DNA of 64,000 nucleotides. Source: Cupriavidus sp. EM10. Its GTDB lineage: Bacteria; Pseudomonadota; Gammaproteobacteria; Burkholderiales; Burkholderiaceae. The stretch is from contig NZ_CP076060.1 of NCBI RefSeq assembly GCF_018729255.1, forward strand, positions 1,860,001 to 1,924,000, written 5' to 3'. This document shows positions 43,601 through 53,359 of the stretch, piece after piece. The notes under the pieces were generated by a model that made no database searches, was not told where the DNA came from, and worked only from the letters and a program-made list of their open reading frames with translations. A program made the position numbers and the translations under genes. The first letter of the stretch is position 1. Every line of letters starts with the position of its first letter.

Positions 43601-44878
43601 TCAGTGCGCATGCGCCGGATCGCTGACGCGCAGTGCCTTGACCGTGTCGGCCGTGATGTTGGCCGGCTGCCCGCCGTAGGTGGCGCGCAGGTAGTTGGTC
43701 AGCGCCGCCAGGTCGGCATCGGTCAGGCGCGTGGCAAACCCCGGCATCTCCTGCATGCTTTCCAGCCCCGGAAAATCCTGGCGCTCGATACCGTCGAGCA
43801 TCGAGACAATCAGGTTGCGCGGGTCGGCGTTACGCACCGACGAATTGCCCAGCATCGCCACCGCCACATGCGGCTTGCCTTCGCCTGCGCGGCCATGGCA
43901 GCCGGCGCAGACCGCCAGGTAGTGCTGGCGGCCCGTGGCCATCACCTGCGCATCGGCATTCACGGGCTTGAGCGGCACCGGCGCCAGCGGCTTGTCGCCC
44001 AGCAGGTAGGTGGTCATGGCGGCCACGTCGGCCGGCTTCAGGTACTGGCTGCTGAGGTGCACCACCGGGTACATTTCCCCAAAAGCCGATCCCTGTGGCG
44101 CGATACCGGTGCGGAAGAACGTCTGCAGGTCGGCATCGGTCCAGCCGCGCGCCGCCAGGCCTTCGGGCGAGATATCGGGTGCGCCGATACGGGCCAGGGC
44201 CTCGCCCTTGAGCGGCCGGGCGCCATCCATCTGCCCGAGCTTGCCGCGCGGCGTATGGCATTCGGCGCAGTGGCCCAGCGCATTGCCCAGGTAGCGGCCA
44301 CGAATCCATGCCGGCGACTCGCCCTTCGACGCATCGGGCAGCCTGTCCTCCCGGAACAGCAGGTTCCAGCCGATCATCGCCAGCCGGATGTTGTACGGGA
44401 AGCTCAGCTCGTGCGGCCGATTGGGTACGGCGGCCGGCTTGACCTGCTGCATCAGGTAGGCGTACATGGCGTCGGTATCGGCGCGCGACAGGCCGCGATA
44501 CGACGTGTACGGCATCGACGGATACAGGTGCTTGTCCGGCGTCACGCCATCGTGCAGCGCCTTGTAGAAGTCATCGGCACTCCATTTGCCGATGCCGTGC
44601 TCCTTGTCCGCCGTGATATTGGTGCCGTAGAACTTGCCGAACGGCGAGGCCAGCTCGTACCCACCCGCGAACGGCGCGCCATTGGGTGCCGTGTGGCAGG
44701 CCGCGCAGTCGCCTGCGCGCACCAGGTAGCGGCCGCGTTCGATCTGTTCGGCGGCGGACAGCTTCGTCGCGGGCGCCTGGTCGGCAGCCTGCGGAACGTC
44801 GGGCGTGCCCGCGCCGCACCCCGCCAGTGCCAGCGTGGCCGATGCCGCCAGCGCGGCCATCCATCGTTGATGCCTCAT
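43601..44878 (-). CDS. Triheme cytochrome c lipoprotein subunit
   Basis: 425 residues from ATG 44878. Lipoprotein signal with lipobox LALAGC (Cys21), so it is anchored in a membrane facing the periplasm. Three heme c motifs: CAACH (58-62), CAECH and CAGCH. It is the electron-accepting partner of the molybdenum enzyme encoded just upstream, passing electrons to the respiratory chain. Its ATG overlaps the stop of the 2Fe-2S subunit gene (TGATG). Confidence 0.93.
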   Translation of the reverse strand: MRHQRWMAALAASATLALAGCGAGTPDVPQAADQAPATKLSAAEQIERGRYLVRAGDCAACHTAPNGAPFAGGYELASPFGKFYGTNITADKEHGIGKWSADDFYKALHDGVTPDKHLYPSMPYTSYRGLSRADTDAMYAYLMQQVKPAAVPNRPHELSFPYNIRLAMIGWNLLFREDRLPDASKGESPAWIRGRYLGNALGHCAECHTPRGKLGQMDGARPLKGEALARIGAPDISPEGLAARGWTDADLQTFFRTGIAPQGSAFGEMYPVVHLSSQYLKPADVAAMTTYLLGDKPLAPVPLKPVNADAQVMATGRQHYLAVCAGCHGRAGEGKPHVAVAMLGNSSVRNADPRNLIVSMLDGIERQDFPGLESMQEMPGFATRLTDADLAALTNYLRATYGGQPANITADTVKALRVSDPAHAH

Positions 44879-45432
44879 CACGCCGACTTCTCCTTCACGA
44901 CACAGCCCGGCGTGCTCATCACCACGTCCTTGACCGCCTCGTAGTAGCGCACGTAGCCCGTGCATCGGCAGATGTGCCCGTCCAGAGCCTTGGTAATCGT
45001 TTCCTCGACGCGGGCCTCGGCCACCGGCTTGCGCTTGAGGCTTTCCACCAGCACCGTGGCGCCGTTGACGAAGCCCGGCGTGCAGTAGCCGCACTGGAAG
45101 CTGAAATGGTTCAGGTAGGCCTGCTGCACGGGGGTGACTTCCACCACCTCGCCCTGTTCGTTGCGCTTGCCGTGGGCTTCCACGGTGCGCACGGTCTTGC
45201 CCTGGAAGAAATGCGCGCCCGTGATGCAGGTGCGGATGGTCTCGCTGGTGCCGTCCGGATGGTCCAGGATCGCCACGCAGGCATGGCAGATGCCCTGCCC
45301 GCATCCCAGCCGCGAGCCGGTCAGGTTCATGTATTCGTGCAGGAAATCGATCATCATCAGACCGGCCGGCACGTCGAGCGGACCCACGTCCTTGCCATTG
45401 AGATGGAGCGACAACGGTTGCGTGGCGATCAT
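44878..45432 (-). CDS. 2Fe-2S subunit of molybdenum hydroxylase (isoquinoline 1-oxidoreductase alpha type)
   Basis: 184 residues. N-terminal plant-type 2Fe-2S domain (Cys in SRLGCGQGICHACVA) and C-terminal helical 2Fe-2S domain (FQCGYCTPGF, ICRCTGYVRYY). Carries electrons from the molybdenum site to the cytochrome. No signal peptide; it is probably exported with the Tat-bearing large subunit. Coupled to that gene by an ATGA overlap (45429-45432). Confidence 0.93.
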   Translation of the reverse strand: MIATQPLSLHLNGKDVGPLDVPAGLMMIDFLHEYMNLTGSRLGCGQGICHACVAILDHPDGTSETIRTCITGAHFFQGKTVRTVEAHGKRNEQGEVVEVTPVQQAYLNHFSFQCGYCTPGFVNGATVLVESLKRKPVAEARVEETITKALDGHICRCTGYVRYYEAVKDVVMSTPGCVVKEKSA

Positions 45433-48254
45433 GCCAGTACCTCCTGAATCTTTGCGGGTGTCACCGGCAGATCGGTGAAACGATGGCCAATCGCATGCGC
45501 GATGCCGTTGACGATGGCGCCGACCACCGGAATCATCACCACCTCGGCGATGCCCTTGGGCGGATCGGTCTCCGTGACCGGCGGCAGCACGGTGCCGGTC
45601 TGGGTCCACACGGCCACGTCGCTGGCGCGCGGCAGGTGGTAGCGGTTGAAATTCCAGGTGCCGTTGCCGGGGCCGTCCTCGTACAGCGGCAGGTATTCGT
45701 GCAGCGCGTGGCCGATGCCCATGGCGATGCCGCCCTGCAGCTGCCCCGACACCAGATCTGGCGAAATCTGCGTGCCGCATTCCATGATCGAGTGGTGCTT
45801 CAGCACGCTGACCTTGCCGCTGGCGTCGTGCACCGACAGTTCCACCAGCGTGCCCACGGCGCTGTAGTACGTGACGGCTGCGTTGTTGCGCTGGACGGGC
45901 GCGATATACACCTTGCGGCGATCCAGCACGTCGTAGCCGTGGGCGGTGCCCTTCCCTTCCGCCTTGCCGCCGCCAAGCCGCACCGACAGGCCATCCACGG
46001 GCAGCCGCACGGCCTGGCCGTTGACCACGAAATCGGCCTCGGTCCACTGCCAGCGGTTGAACACGTGCACCGTGGCGCCGGTCACCAGGCCCAGTTCATG
46101 CGCCTTCCTGACGATCTGGTCGAACGGCAGCGCCTGCAGGCCGCCGGCGCTGAGCTTGCCATCGACCCAGCGCGCATCTTCCACGCGCACCACCAGCGAC
46201 GTGGCCTGGCCGCCGCCGATGCCCTGGCTCCAGATTGCCATCGCGGCCGGCCACAGGCCGTGCATGAACACCACCCGCGCTGCTTCGCGCGTGCTGTGCG
46301 TGAAGTAGTAGGCCGAGTTCGTGGCACTGGCCGGCGACGCGTAGCCCGGCGACCAGCGCGGATTCTGCGCCAGCTTGTCCTGCTCGGCCTGGCTCATCAG
46401 GTACGGATCGCCACTGGTCACCACGGGCAGGTCCGGCCAGTCGGTGACCGACGTATGGACCTGCGTGGCGGGGCGGCCCAGCCAGCGCGACAAGGCCACC
46501 GCCTGCGACGTCGACATGCCCGTGCCGATTTCCGCCCCGGAATGGTGGAGCGAAATCTTGCCGTCGGCATCGATCTCCACGCGCGCGAACGAGGTCTCGG
46601 CACCGGTGCCGAAGTCCTTCTGCACGCAGGCAAAGCCCACCCCGTAACGATGTCCCGGGTTGGCGGCCTCGTAGGCGGCCTTCTTTGACGCGCGGCCGGT
46701 CCACAGCGGATGCTTGCGCGCGGCGTCGAGCACCTCGTCCACGCGGATGGCACCGGCCGGGATCGCGCCCTGGGTGTTCTTCATGCCCGAGCGCAGCGCG
46801 TTCTTCAGTCGGAAGTCGATCGGGTCCAGCTTGAGTTGCTCGGCGAACTCGTCGACCATCATCTCGGTGGCCGCCATGCTCTGCAGCGTGCCGTAGCCGC
46901 GTGCCGAGCCAGCGTCGATGGCGCGCGAGGCAATGGCCACCGCCGTCAGGTCGTTCTTCGGGAAGTAGTAGATCGACTGCGCCGCCGTGGCGCCCACCAT
47001 GGCCACCGACGGCGAGAAGTTCATCCGGCCGCCGCCGTTGCACTCCAGGTCGCCCTGGAACGACTGGAACAGGCCCGTCTCGCGGTCCACGCCGATGCGG
47101 TAGCGCATCGTGAACGCATGGCGCTTGATCGACGTCTGGAACTGCTCGTAGCGGTCATTGGCCAGCCGCACCGGCTTGCCGTCGGCGTACAGCGCCGTGA
47201 CCAGGCCGTAGAACGGGAAGTTGTAGTGATCCTTCGAACCGTAGCCCACCGTATACGTCGGATGCAGCACCACGGTCTTCACCGGGAAAGCCGCCTTGCA
47301 GTGCGCCAGCAGTTCGGCGGCCGATTCGCCCACTTCGGACGGCGACTGGGTCGGCACAACCAGGTGCAGCGTCTGGCTGTCGCGGTCGTACCAGCAGTTG
47401 GCGTTGTCCGGTTCCAGCGCGGCGGTGTCGATCGACTGGGTGTGGTACTCGCGGTCGAGCACCAGCCAGTTGGCTGGCGGCTTCGCCAGTTCGTCGCGGA
47501 TTTTGCCGGCGTGGGCCATGCCCTGCTCGCCAAGCTGGCCGTGATCCTTGCCATCGGGCCAGACCGGCAGGTGCTTGCGCATGCCGCTGGGGAAAACCGG
47601 TGCGTTCTTGAGGCTGGAGAACACGTCGTCGTCGAACGGCGTGGCGCCGCCCACGCGCACGAAGCGGAACGTGCCCCACGGATCGCGTTCCAGCGCGCCG
47701 GTCTCGGCGCCATAGCGCACGATGCCGTCCTGGAACTTGAGCTTGTCCTTGGCAAAGCGGAAGCGCGCGAAGTCGTGATAGATCAGGATCGCCACTGCAT
47801 GGCCCAGGTAGGCCGGGGTCTTGCCGACCGGCAGCAGCATGTCGTCGCCGTAGAACTTCGGGAAGCTCACGCCATCGCGTTCCAGCTCGGCGGCGGTCAC
47901 CACCACATCCGGCTTCAGGTCATCGCCGAGCAGGCCCAGGTCGACGCCGGCGAAGGCCCGGTCGGCCCGGGTGGCGCGGACGATGAACGCGTGCGATTGC
48001 TGGGCGGGCCAGTGGGCCATGTCCCTGGCGCGGATATCGCGCGCAAAGACCTTCTGGCCGGTGACCTTGGCGATGCCGTCGACGCGGAATCGCGGCGCGC
48101 CGGTGGCGGGATCGGTTTGCACCGGCGTCATGCGCTTGTCTTCGAACAACGCGGCCAACGCCGCCTTGTCCGCAAGCGGCACGATGCAAACCGATACCCC
48201 GGCCACGACGCTCGTCTTCAGGAACGTACGGCGCGATGGGTTGAAGCTGGGCAT
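45429..48254 (-). CDS. Molybdopterin-binding large subunit (isoquinoline 1-oxidoreductase beta type)
   Basis: 941 residues with a Tat signal (SRRTFLK at 7-13), thus a folded periplasmic enzyme. Two molybdopterin-binding halves of the xanthine oxidase family with no FAD domain. Landmarks include GSARGYGTLQSMAATEMMVD, HHSGAEIGTGMSTSQAVAL and MECGTQISPDLVSGQLQGG. Relatives oxidise aldehydes, isoquinoline or N-heterocycles. The substrate here is unknown. Forms a three-gene operon with the 2Fe-2S and cytochrome genes. Confidence 0.9.
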   Translation of the reverse strand: MPSFNPSRRTFLKTSVVAGVSVCIVPLADKAALAALFEDKRMTPVQTDPATGAPRFRVDGIAKVTGQKVFARDIRARDMAHWPAQQSHAFIVRATRADRAFAGVDLGLLGDDLKPDVVVTAAELERDGVSFPKFYGDDMLLPVGKTPAYLGHAVAILIYHDFARFRFAKDKLKFQDGIVRYGAETGALERDPWGTFRFVRVGGATPFDDDVFSSLKNAPVFPSGMRKHLPVWPDGKDHGQLGEQGMAHAGKIRDELAKPPANWLVLDREYHTQSIDTAALEPDNANCWYDRDSQTLHLVVPTQSPSEVGESAAELLAHCKAAFPVKTVVLHPTYTVGYGSKDHYNFPFYGLVTALYADGKPVRLANDRYEQFQTSIKRHAFTMRYRIGVDRETGLFQSFQGDLECNGGGRMNFSPSVAMVGATAAQSIYYFPKNDLTAVAIASRAIDAGSARGYGTLQSMAATEMMVDEFAEQLKLDPIDFRLKNALRSGMKNTQGAIPAGAIRVDEVLDAARKHPLWTGRASKKAAYEAANPGHRYGVGFACVQKDFGTGAETSFARVEIDADGKISLHHSGAEIGTGMSTSQAVALSRWLGRPATQVHTSVTDWPDLPVVTSGDPYLMSQAEQDKLAQNPRWSPGYASPASATNSAYYFTHSTREAARVVFMHGLWPAAMAIWSQGIGGGQATSLVVRVEDARWVDGKLSAGGLQALPFDQIVRKAHELGLVTGATVHVFNRWQWTEADFVVNGQAVRLPVDGLSVRLGGGKAEGKGTAHGYDVLDRRKVYIAPVQRNNAAVTYYSAVGTLVELSVHDASGKVSVLKHHSIMECGTQISPDLVSGQLQGGIAMGIGHALHEYLPLYEDGPGNGTWNFNRYHLPRASDVAVWTQTGTVLPPVTETDPPKGIAEVVMIPVVGAIVNGIAHAIGHRFTDLPVTPAKIQEVLA

Positions 48255-48561
48255 GGGAATTTCTCAGGACAGGCGGACGCTGCCAGCCGGCCGCGCAGGC
48301 CGGACCACGACGTGGACCACACGGAAGCTGCCCGCCTGATACGGCCGGGGGCGATGGGAGACGTGAGGCTGGGCAACGATGCCTTTTGTTTTTGCTGTGC
48401 TGTCTGCGCGGGCCATCGCCGCCACGGGCCAACCGTGGCGCGACAGCGCGCACCGCGTGCGATTGTCAGGCGACAGCGGCGGTCGCCTCAACCGGGTACG
48501 GGCAATACTGGGTATCAGCGCCGGCGAATGGGCGCTGAAAGGCCGATGAAAGTTTCGGCAG
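48255..48561. other. 307-bp gap without a supported gene
   Basis: Lies between the molybdoenzyme operon and the DUF2817 gene, both on minus. It should hold the molybdoenzyme promoter, but no clear -35/-10 pair is visible. A weak 5-bp hairpin (GCCGA/TCGGC near 48541-48558) follows the DUF2817 stop. Nothing else supported. Confidence 0.4.
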
Positions 48562-49674
48562 CTAGAGGGGCCGGCTGGCAGCCGGGTCAACGGCCTTGCG
48601 CACGGCCTCGGTTACCTGGGCCACCACGCCCTCGCGCCAGTCATCGGTATCGCCATAGAACGCCTTCCAGACCGACTGCTTGATCAGCGCGCGCTGGTTC
48701 TCGTCGGCTTCCGGATGCACGTGCAGCCAATGATCGCCGCGCAAGGCGTCGAGCACTTCGGCCAGCGGCAGCGTGCCGAATTCGAGCGCGATGCCCGCAT
48801 AGTCGATCGACGGCAGCGTCTGGGGCACGGCTTGCCAGGCCAGGCCGGACAGGTTGGCCGACGTCGACGACCCGTCGTAGATCGATGTGACGCTGGCGCC
48901 CCAGATCGCCCGCGTCTTGGCCAGTGGCCCGGGCGCGTCCGGCCCCATGTAGATCGGCTCGCCATAGCCCCACGGGCCCAGTCCCGTATGCACGTCGACC
49001 CAGCGCAGCACCGTGCGTCCCGAGCCAAAGCGGGCCAGGATGCGCCGCAGCGTGTAGTTGCTCCACGTGGCCGTCTGGCCGCCGAAGAACATGCCGGCCG
49101 GGTCCTGGTACTGGCCGGCACTCACAGCCGCCTGGTACCACGCCATCCCCTTCTCGGCCACGGTCTTCATCAGCAACGTATGGTCGTCGCACGACGGCGG
49201 CCATTGCGGCGGCAGCAGCAGCGGCGCCACCTCGGCGTAGGCCGGGTTCAGCGGCAGCGGCCGGTCGAAGTCCATGAAGTTGCGATTCAGGTCGACGTTG
49301 TCCTCGTTGACGCGGCGCAGATGTGAGAACCCGTAGGGGTTCACCGCGTGCACGAACATCAGCGCCCAGCCGGCGCTGCGGCAATCGGCATGCAGCGCCG
49401 TGTCGTGCAGCATGGCCACTTGCGCGCCCGACCCGCAGAAGCCTTCGGCGCCATGCGTGCCCGAAGTCACCATCAGCACGCGCGTGGCATCGGCAGCCCC
49501 CAGCCATGCGACGTCGATGGCCAGGGTTTCGCCTTCATGGCCGAGTTCGGTCGGATGGGGAAATTCGGTCAGCGTGGCGCCGCACCCGCGGGCGGCATCG
49601 AGAAACTTCTGGCGGGCTTCGGCATAGTTGCGCGCGAAGTGGCGCACAACGGTCGACATCGGACTGGCAGGCAT
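48562..49674 (-). CDS. DUF2817 / M14-like zinc carboxypeptidase family protein
   Basis: 370 residues from ATG 49674; an alternative ATG at 49659 gives 365. Family marks: the metal-site motif GTHGAEGFCGSG (His, Glu), VNPYGFSHLRRVNEDNVDLN and a later His in WVDVHTGLGPWG. DUF2817 proteins resemble M14 carboxypeptidases and succinylglutamate desuccinylase-like amidohydrolases. No signal peptide. It may be the last gene of the peptide operon (gaps of 85 and 69 bp upstream), so hydrolysis of an imported peptide or N-acyl amino acid is likely. Confidence 0.75.
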   Translation of the reverse strand: MPASPMSTVVRHFARNYAEARQKFLDAARGCGATLTEFPHPTELGHEGETLAIDVAWLGAADATRVLMVTSGTHGAEGFCGSGAQVAMLHDTALHADCRSAGWALMFVHAVNPYGFSHLRRVNEDNVDLNRNFMDFDRPLPLNPAYAEVAPLLLPPQWPPSCDDHTLLMKTVAEKGMAWYQAAVSAGQYQDPAGMFFGGQTATWSNYTLRRILARFGSGRTVLRWVDVHTGLGPWGYGEPIYMGPDAPGPLAKTRAIWGASVTSIYDGSSTSANLSGLAWQAVPQTLPSIDYAGIALEFGTLPLAEVLDALRGDHWLHVHPEADENQRALIKQSVWKAFYGDTDDWREGVVAQVTEAVRKAVDPAASRPL

Positions 49675-49759
49675 GGCGGGGAGATGGCCTGGGCCGGGTG
49701 AAGGTGCTGCCAATGTAACGCCAATCGGGCGTCCGATGCCAGCGTCTCGCGCGAGGGGC

Positions 49760-50506
49760 TCAGAACAGCTCGCCTGGCCCACCCGGCTCGCCCTCCGCCG
49801 GCCAGGCCGAGCGGAACGCGTGTGGATGCATGACGATGCCCGCCGCCTCGATCTGGGCCGCCGACAGCACCAGATGTCTGGCCAGCCAGTCATGCAGGCT
49901 GCGCAGGAAACGTATGCGGTCCTGCCGATTGGCGCTGGCGACCAGCCATTCCAGCTTGACGTGCGCGGTGTAGACATCCAGCAGATTCAGCGCCTTGAGC
50001 TTGGGCGGCGTGGCCGCGCTGCGCTCGATCGCCAGCACCCGCTGCACCTGCGCATGCGACAGCGGCCGGCCGGCCGCGATCTGCTGGTAGAGGTCTTCCA
50101 GCGCCGGGAATCGCACGGTGGGCTGCACGCGCGGCACGCCGGCTACCTTGTCCATGCGCAGCACCACGTAGCGCGTGGCCAGGTTGCGGCGTTGCAGTTC
50201 CAGCTCCGCCGCCGTGGGCTTGCGGCGCGGCACATCGGCAAACGCCGCGTCCAGGCGCTTGACCGCGTCGCGCTCGGTGTAGTCCGGCACCTGGTCGAGC
50301 ATGCCCGGCACGGCCAGCGCGGCGCGCGCGCATTCCAGGCCGAACGGGTATTCGTGGCCATCGGGACCACGCAGGATCCACGCATGGCCTTCCGGAAAGC
50401 CATGATGCCGGCCGCCCAGGGCGCTGCGCGCATGGCAGCGGGTGGCGGACGGATCGACAAAATCCTTGCGAACGGGGATCCAGCTCCCGGGCAGGGGTGG
50501 GGTCAT
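49760..50506 (-). CDS. Conserved-looking hypothetical protein
   Basis: 248 residues from ATG 50506 (MTPPLPGSWIPVRKDFVDPS). I do not recognise the family. Soluble, no signal peptide or TM helix. It has a His/Gly-rich start (RHHGFPEGHAWILRGPDGHE), a basic and leucine-rich middle, and a predicted helical C-terminus. It has good coding character and lies between the M55 and DUF2817 genes on the same strand, so it may belong to the same transcript. Confidence 0.55.
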   Translation of the reverse strand: MTPPLPGSWIPVRKDFVDPSATRCHARSALGGRHHGFPEGHAWILRGPDGHEYPFGLECARAALAVPGMLDQVPDYTERDAVKRLDAAFADVPRRKPTAAELELQRRNLATRYVVLRMDKVAGVPRVQPTVRFPALEDLYQQIAAGRPLSHAQVQRVLAIERSAATPPKLKALNLLDVYTAHVKLEWLVASANRQDRIRFLRSLHDWLARHLVLSAAQIEAAGIVMHPHAFRSAWPAEGEPGGPGELF

Positions 50507-50575
50507 GGGGCGGTGCGGGTGGAGAAAACGGGCGCTATTGTCGCACCGTTTAGGACGCACCCCCGCCCCGCCGTG

Positions 50576-51403
50576 CTACTTCAGCATGAACGACATCGCC
50601 GAGCAGCAGTTCAGCATGCGCACCGCCGCCTGCACCGTCGGTGCCCTGAACGACAGCGTGACGCCGTCCACGCGCTCGAACGTCGGCCATTGGCAGAACA
50701 GGTCGGCATGTGCCGTGGTCTGGGTCTGCAGGCGGCAGGTCACCGGGCCCGACAGTTCGAAGCAGCGCGCTTCGGGATGGGCGATGGCCTGCCGGGTGGC
50801 GGCCTCGGCAGCCTGGGCGATGGCTTCGCGGGCGGCCGCGGGCGACAGCGTGGTGCCGCTGCCCTGCCCGTCGGCCGTCTTGGTCTGCACGTAGCGCACC
50901 CACGGCATCAGCGGCCGGGTCTCGGCGATAAAGACGTCGTCGCCGCTGGCCATCAGCACGGGCACGTCGAACTCGCCGGCCAGCGCGGCGTAGATGCCGG
51001 CCTCGCCCAGTTCCAGCCCGTTGAACCAGACGCGCGCGAACGCGCCGCTGTTGATCGTGTGGGCCAGCACGCCACGGCTCTGGGCGCGGCCGTGGTAGCC
51101 GATCATGAACAGGCCGTCGCAGTCCTGCTCGACGCCGGCCACCATGCTCAGGTAGCGCGGCTTGCCCAGCACCAGCCGGGCGCGCGGGTCGATCTGGTCC
51201 GGCAGCAGGTTGCGGAAGCCGCCGTGCGAGTCGTTGACCAGCACTTCGGTGGCACCGCCAGCGAAGGCGCCCTGCACGGCGGCGTTGGCCTCGGCGGTCA
51301 TCCAGGCGCGGGCGCGTTCGTACTCGCCATTGCCGGCGCGGGTCTGCTCGGCGTGGAATACGCCGGCCACGCCCTCGATATCAGCGGAAATCAGGATCTT
51401 CAT
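50576..51403 (-). CDS. M55-family D-aminopeptidase (DppA type)
   Basis: 275 residues. Zinc-site residues of the M55 fold are visible: Asp8 and Glu10 in SADIEGVAG, His in NDSHGGFRN, His in GYHGRA, and Glu in GLELGEAGIYAAL. B. subtilis DppA cleaves D-Ala-containing peptides. It follows the P1-family peptidase by 22 bp in the gsi operon, suggesting breakdown of imported D-residue peptides. Not to be confused with the binding protein also called DppA. Confidence 0.88.
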   Translation of the reverse strand: MKILISADIEGVAGVFHAEQTRAGNGEYERARAWMTAEANAAVQGAFAGGATEVLVNDSHGGFRNLLPDQIDPRARLVLGKPRYLSMVAGVEQDCDGLFMIGYHGRAQSRGVLAHTINSGAFARVWFNGLELGEAGIYAALAGEFDVPVLMASGDDVFIAETRPLMPWVRYVQTKTADGQGSGTTLSPAAAREAIAQAAEAATRQAIAHPEARCFELSGPVTCRLQTQTTAHADLFCQWPTFERVDGVTLSFRAPTVQAAVRMLNCCSAMSFMLK

Positions 51404-51425
51404 GGATTCGGGTGTTACAGCCGCT

Positions 51426-52442
51426 TTAAAGCAAATCTTGCAGCAGTTCGCGCAGCGCGCCGCGCGTGTGACCGTCGCGGCCCTGGACGGTCTCGGCATG
51501 CCACAGCGCATGCACGATGGCCTGCTCGACGCTGTCGGCCGCGGCGCGGAAGAGCGGGTCCAGTTTCGATTCATGCACCATCGATACGGCCGGCATCGGC
51601 GCGTCGGCCAGATGCGGCACGGCGTAGGCCGTGGAGAATGCCAGCGCGATATCGCCCGAGCCATGGCCGTAGATCGACCCCGTACGCGCAAGCCCGGTGC
51701 CGGCGCGCATCGACAGCCGACGCAACTGGCGCGCGTCCAGCGGCGCGTCGGTGGCCACGATCATGATGATCGAGCCCTTCTCCGGTTCGGCCGTCTGCTT
51801 CAGCCGGGCAGCCAGGGCCGCGCCCAGCGGTTGCCCCGCCAGGATCAGCGAATCCGGCGTGCCGAAATTCGACAGCACCAGCGCCCCGACCGTGTAGCCG
51901 CCCGCCATGCGCGAGGCCGTGCCGATGCCGCCTTTCGCCCCGAACGACGACATGCCGCGCCCGGCGCCGACCGCGCCCTGCGCGACCTCGGCCCCGGCAG
52001 CGGCCAGCGCCGCGTCGTAGTGCTGCGCCTGCACGGCCATCGCCTGGATATCGTTCAGGTAGCCGTCATTGCATTCGAACACCAGCGGGTTGACGGTGGG
52101 CCACTTGCGGCCGATCTCCGGGTTGGCGGCAATCGCCTCACGGATTTGTGCCTGCGCCAGCGCGCCGACCGAAAACGTGTTGGTCAAGGCGATGGGCGTT
52201 TCCAGCACGCCCAGTTCGTCCACCTGCACCAGGCCGATGCTCTTGCCAAAGCCGTTGAAGACCGTGGCGGCGGCGGGCACCTTGTCGGTATAGACATTGC
52301 CCGGGTGCGGACGGATCACGGTCGCGCCAGTCTGGCAGGCGCCGTCGGCCAGCGTCACCTGGCCGACCGTGACCCCCGCCACATCGGTGATGGCGTTGCG
52401 CGGGCCGCACGGCAGGCTGCCGACGATGGGAGGGTTGCTCAT
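51426..52442 (-). CDS. P1/S58-family aminopeptidase (DmpA-like)
   Basis: 338-residue N-terminal-nucleophile-type peptidase. The autoprocessing site is expected at Gly261-Ser262 in GHGSGDIALAFS; supporting motifs are NAITDVAGVTVGQ and GAGRGMSSFGAKGGIGTASR. DmpA relatives release N-terminal L-residues, D-residue amides/esters or beta-amino acids. It starts 4 bp after gsiD. Confidence 0.9.
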   Translation of the reverse strand: MSNPPIVGSLPCGPRNAITDVAGVTVGQVTLADGACQTGATVIRPHPGNVYTDKVPAAATVFNGFGKSIGLVQVDELGVLETPIALTNTFSVGALAQAQIREAIAANPEIGRKWPTVNPLVFECNDGYLNDIQAMAVQAQHYDAALAAAGAEVAQGAVGAGRGMSSFGAKGGIGTASRMAGGYTVGALVLSNFGTPDSLILAGQPLGAALAARLKQTAEPEKGSIIMIVATDAPLDARQLRRLSMRAGTGLARTGSIYGHGSGDIALAFSTAYAVPHLADAPMPAVSMVHESKLDPLFRAAADSVEQAIVHALWHAETVQGRDGHTRGALRELLQDLL

Positions 52443-52446
52443 CGGA

Positions 52447-53349
52447 TCAGCGGCGGTCGATCTTCGGGTCCAGCGCGTCGCGCAGGCCGTCGCCGAGCAG
52501 GTTGAATGCCAGCACGGTCAGGAAGATCGCCAGGCTCGGGAAGATGGCCACGTGCGGCGCGGTCACCATGTCGGCGCGCGCCTGGCTCAGCATCGCGCCC
52601 CATTCGGGCGTGGGCGGCTGCGCGCCCAGGCCGATGAACGACAGGCCGGCGGCCGTGATGATCGACGTGCCGATCCGCATCGAGAAATAGACCACGATCG
52701 ACGACACGGTACCGGGCAGGATATGGCGCATCAGGATGGTCCAGTCGGACGCCCCGATGCTGCGCGCGGCTTCCACGTACGTCAGGCGCTTGAGCATCAG
52801 CGTGTTGCCGCGCACCAGGCGGGCAAACGCCGGTACGCTGAACACGGCCACGGCCATGATCACGTTGACCATGCCGTTGCCCAGGATGGCCACGATGGCG
52901 ATGGCCAGCAGGATGCCCGGGAAGGCGAACAGCACGTCGCAGATGCGCGTGACGATGCGGTCCCACCAGCCTTCGTAGTAGCCGGCCATCAGGCCCAGCA
53001 GCGTGCCGATGATGGCGCCGATGACCACCGAGAACACGCCGGCGGCCAGCGAGATCCGCGTGCCGGCCAGGATGCGGCTGAAGATGTCGCGGCCCAGCGA
53101 ATCGACCCCCATCCAGTGGGCGGCCGACGGGCCGGCGTTCAGCGCGTCGTAGTCGAAGTAGTTCTCGGGATCGTACGGAACGATGTGGGGCGCCAGGATG
53201 GCGATCACCACCAGCAGCAGCACGAACACGCCGGCCACCAGTGCCAGGTGCTGCTTGCGGAACTTGCGCCAGAATTCGGTCCAGGGCGTGCGGACAGCCT
53301 CGGCGGCGGCAGCCGGCGCGGCGGTGGCGGACGTGGAAAGCTCGGTCAT
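52447..53349 (-). CDS. gsiD: Peptide/glutathione ABC transporter permease GsiD type
   Basis: 300-residue inner-membrane permease of the DppC/GsiD type with an N-terminal TM helix after a 30-residue cytoplasmic tail, then five more hydrophobic helices. The permease-ATPase contact (EAA) motif is [25 protein letters not shown] precedes the ATG. It pairs with the GsiC-type permease 10 bp upstream. Confidence 0.93.
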   Translation of the reverse strand: MTELSTSATAAPAAAAEAVRTPWTEFWRKFRKQHLALVAGVFVLLLVVIAILAPHIVPYDPENYFDYDALNAGPSAAHWMGVDSLGRDIFSRILAGTRISLAAGVFSVVIGAIIGTLLGLMAGYYEGWWDRIVTRICDVLFAFPGILLAIAIVAILGNGMVNVIMAVAVFSVPAFARLVRGNTLMLKRLTYVEAARSIGASDWTILMRHILPGTVSSIVVYFSMRIGTSIITAAGLSFIGLGAQPPTPEWGAMLSQARADMVTAPHVAIFPSLAIFLTVLAFNLLGDGLRDALDPKIDRR

Positions 53350-53359
53350 GTCTGCCTCC

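Noticed and set aside
48264..48590. Small open frame in the gap upstream of the molybdoenzyme
   Set aside because: No family resemblance, no ribosome site, and it overlaps the end of the DUF2817 gene.
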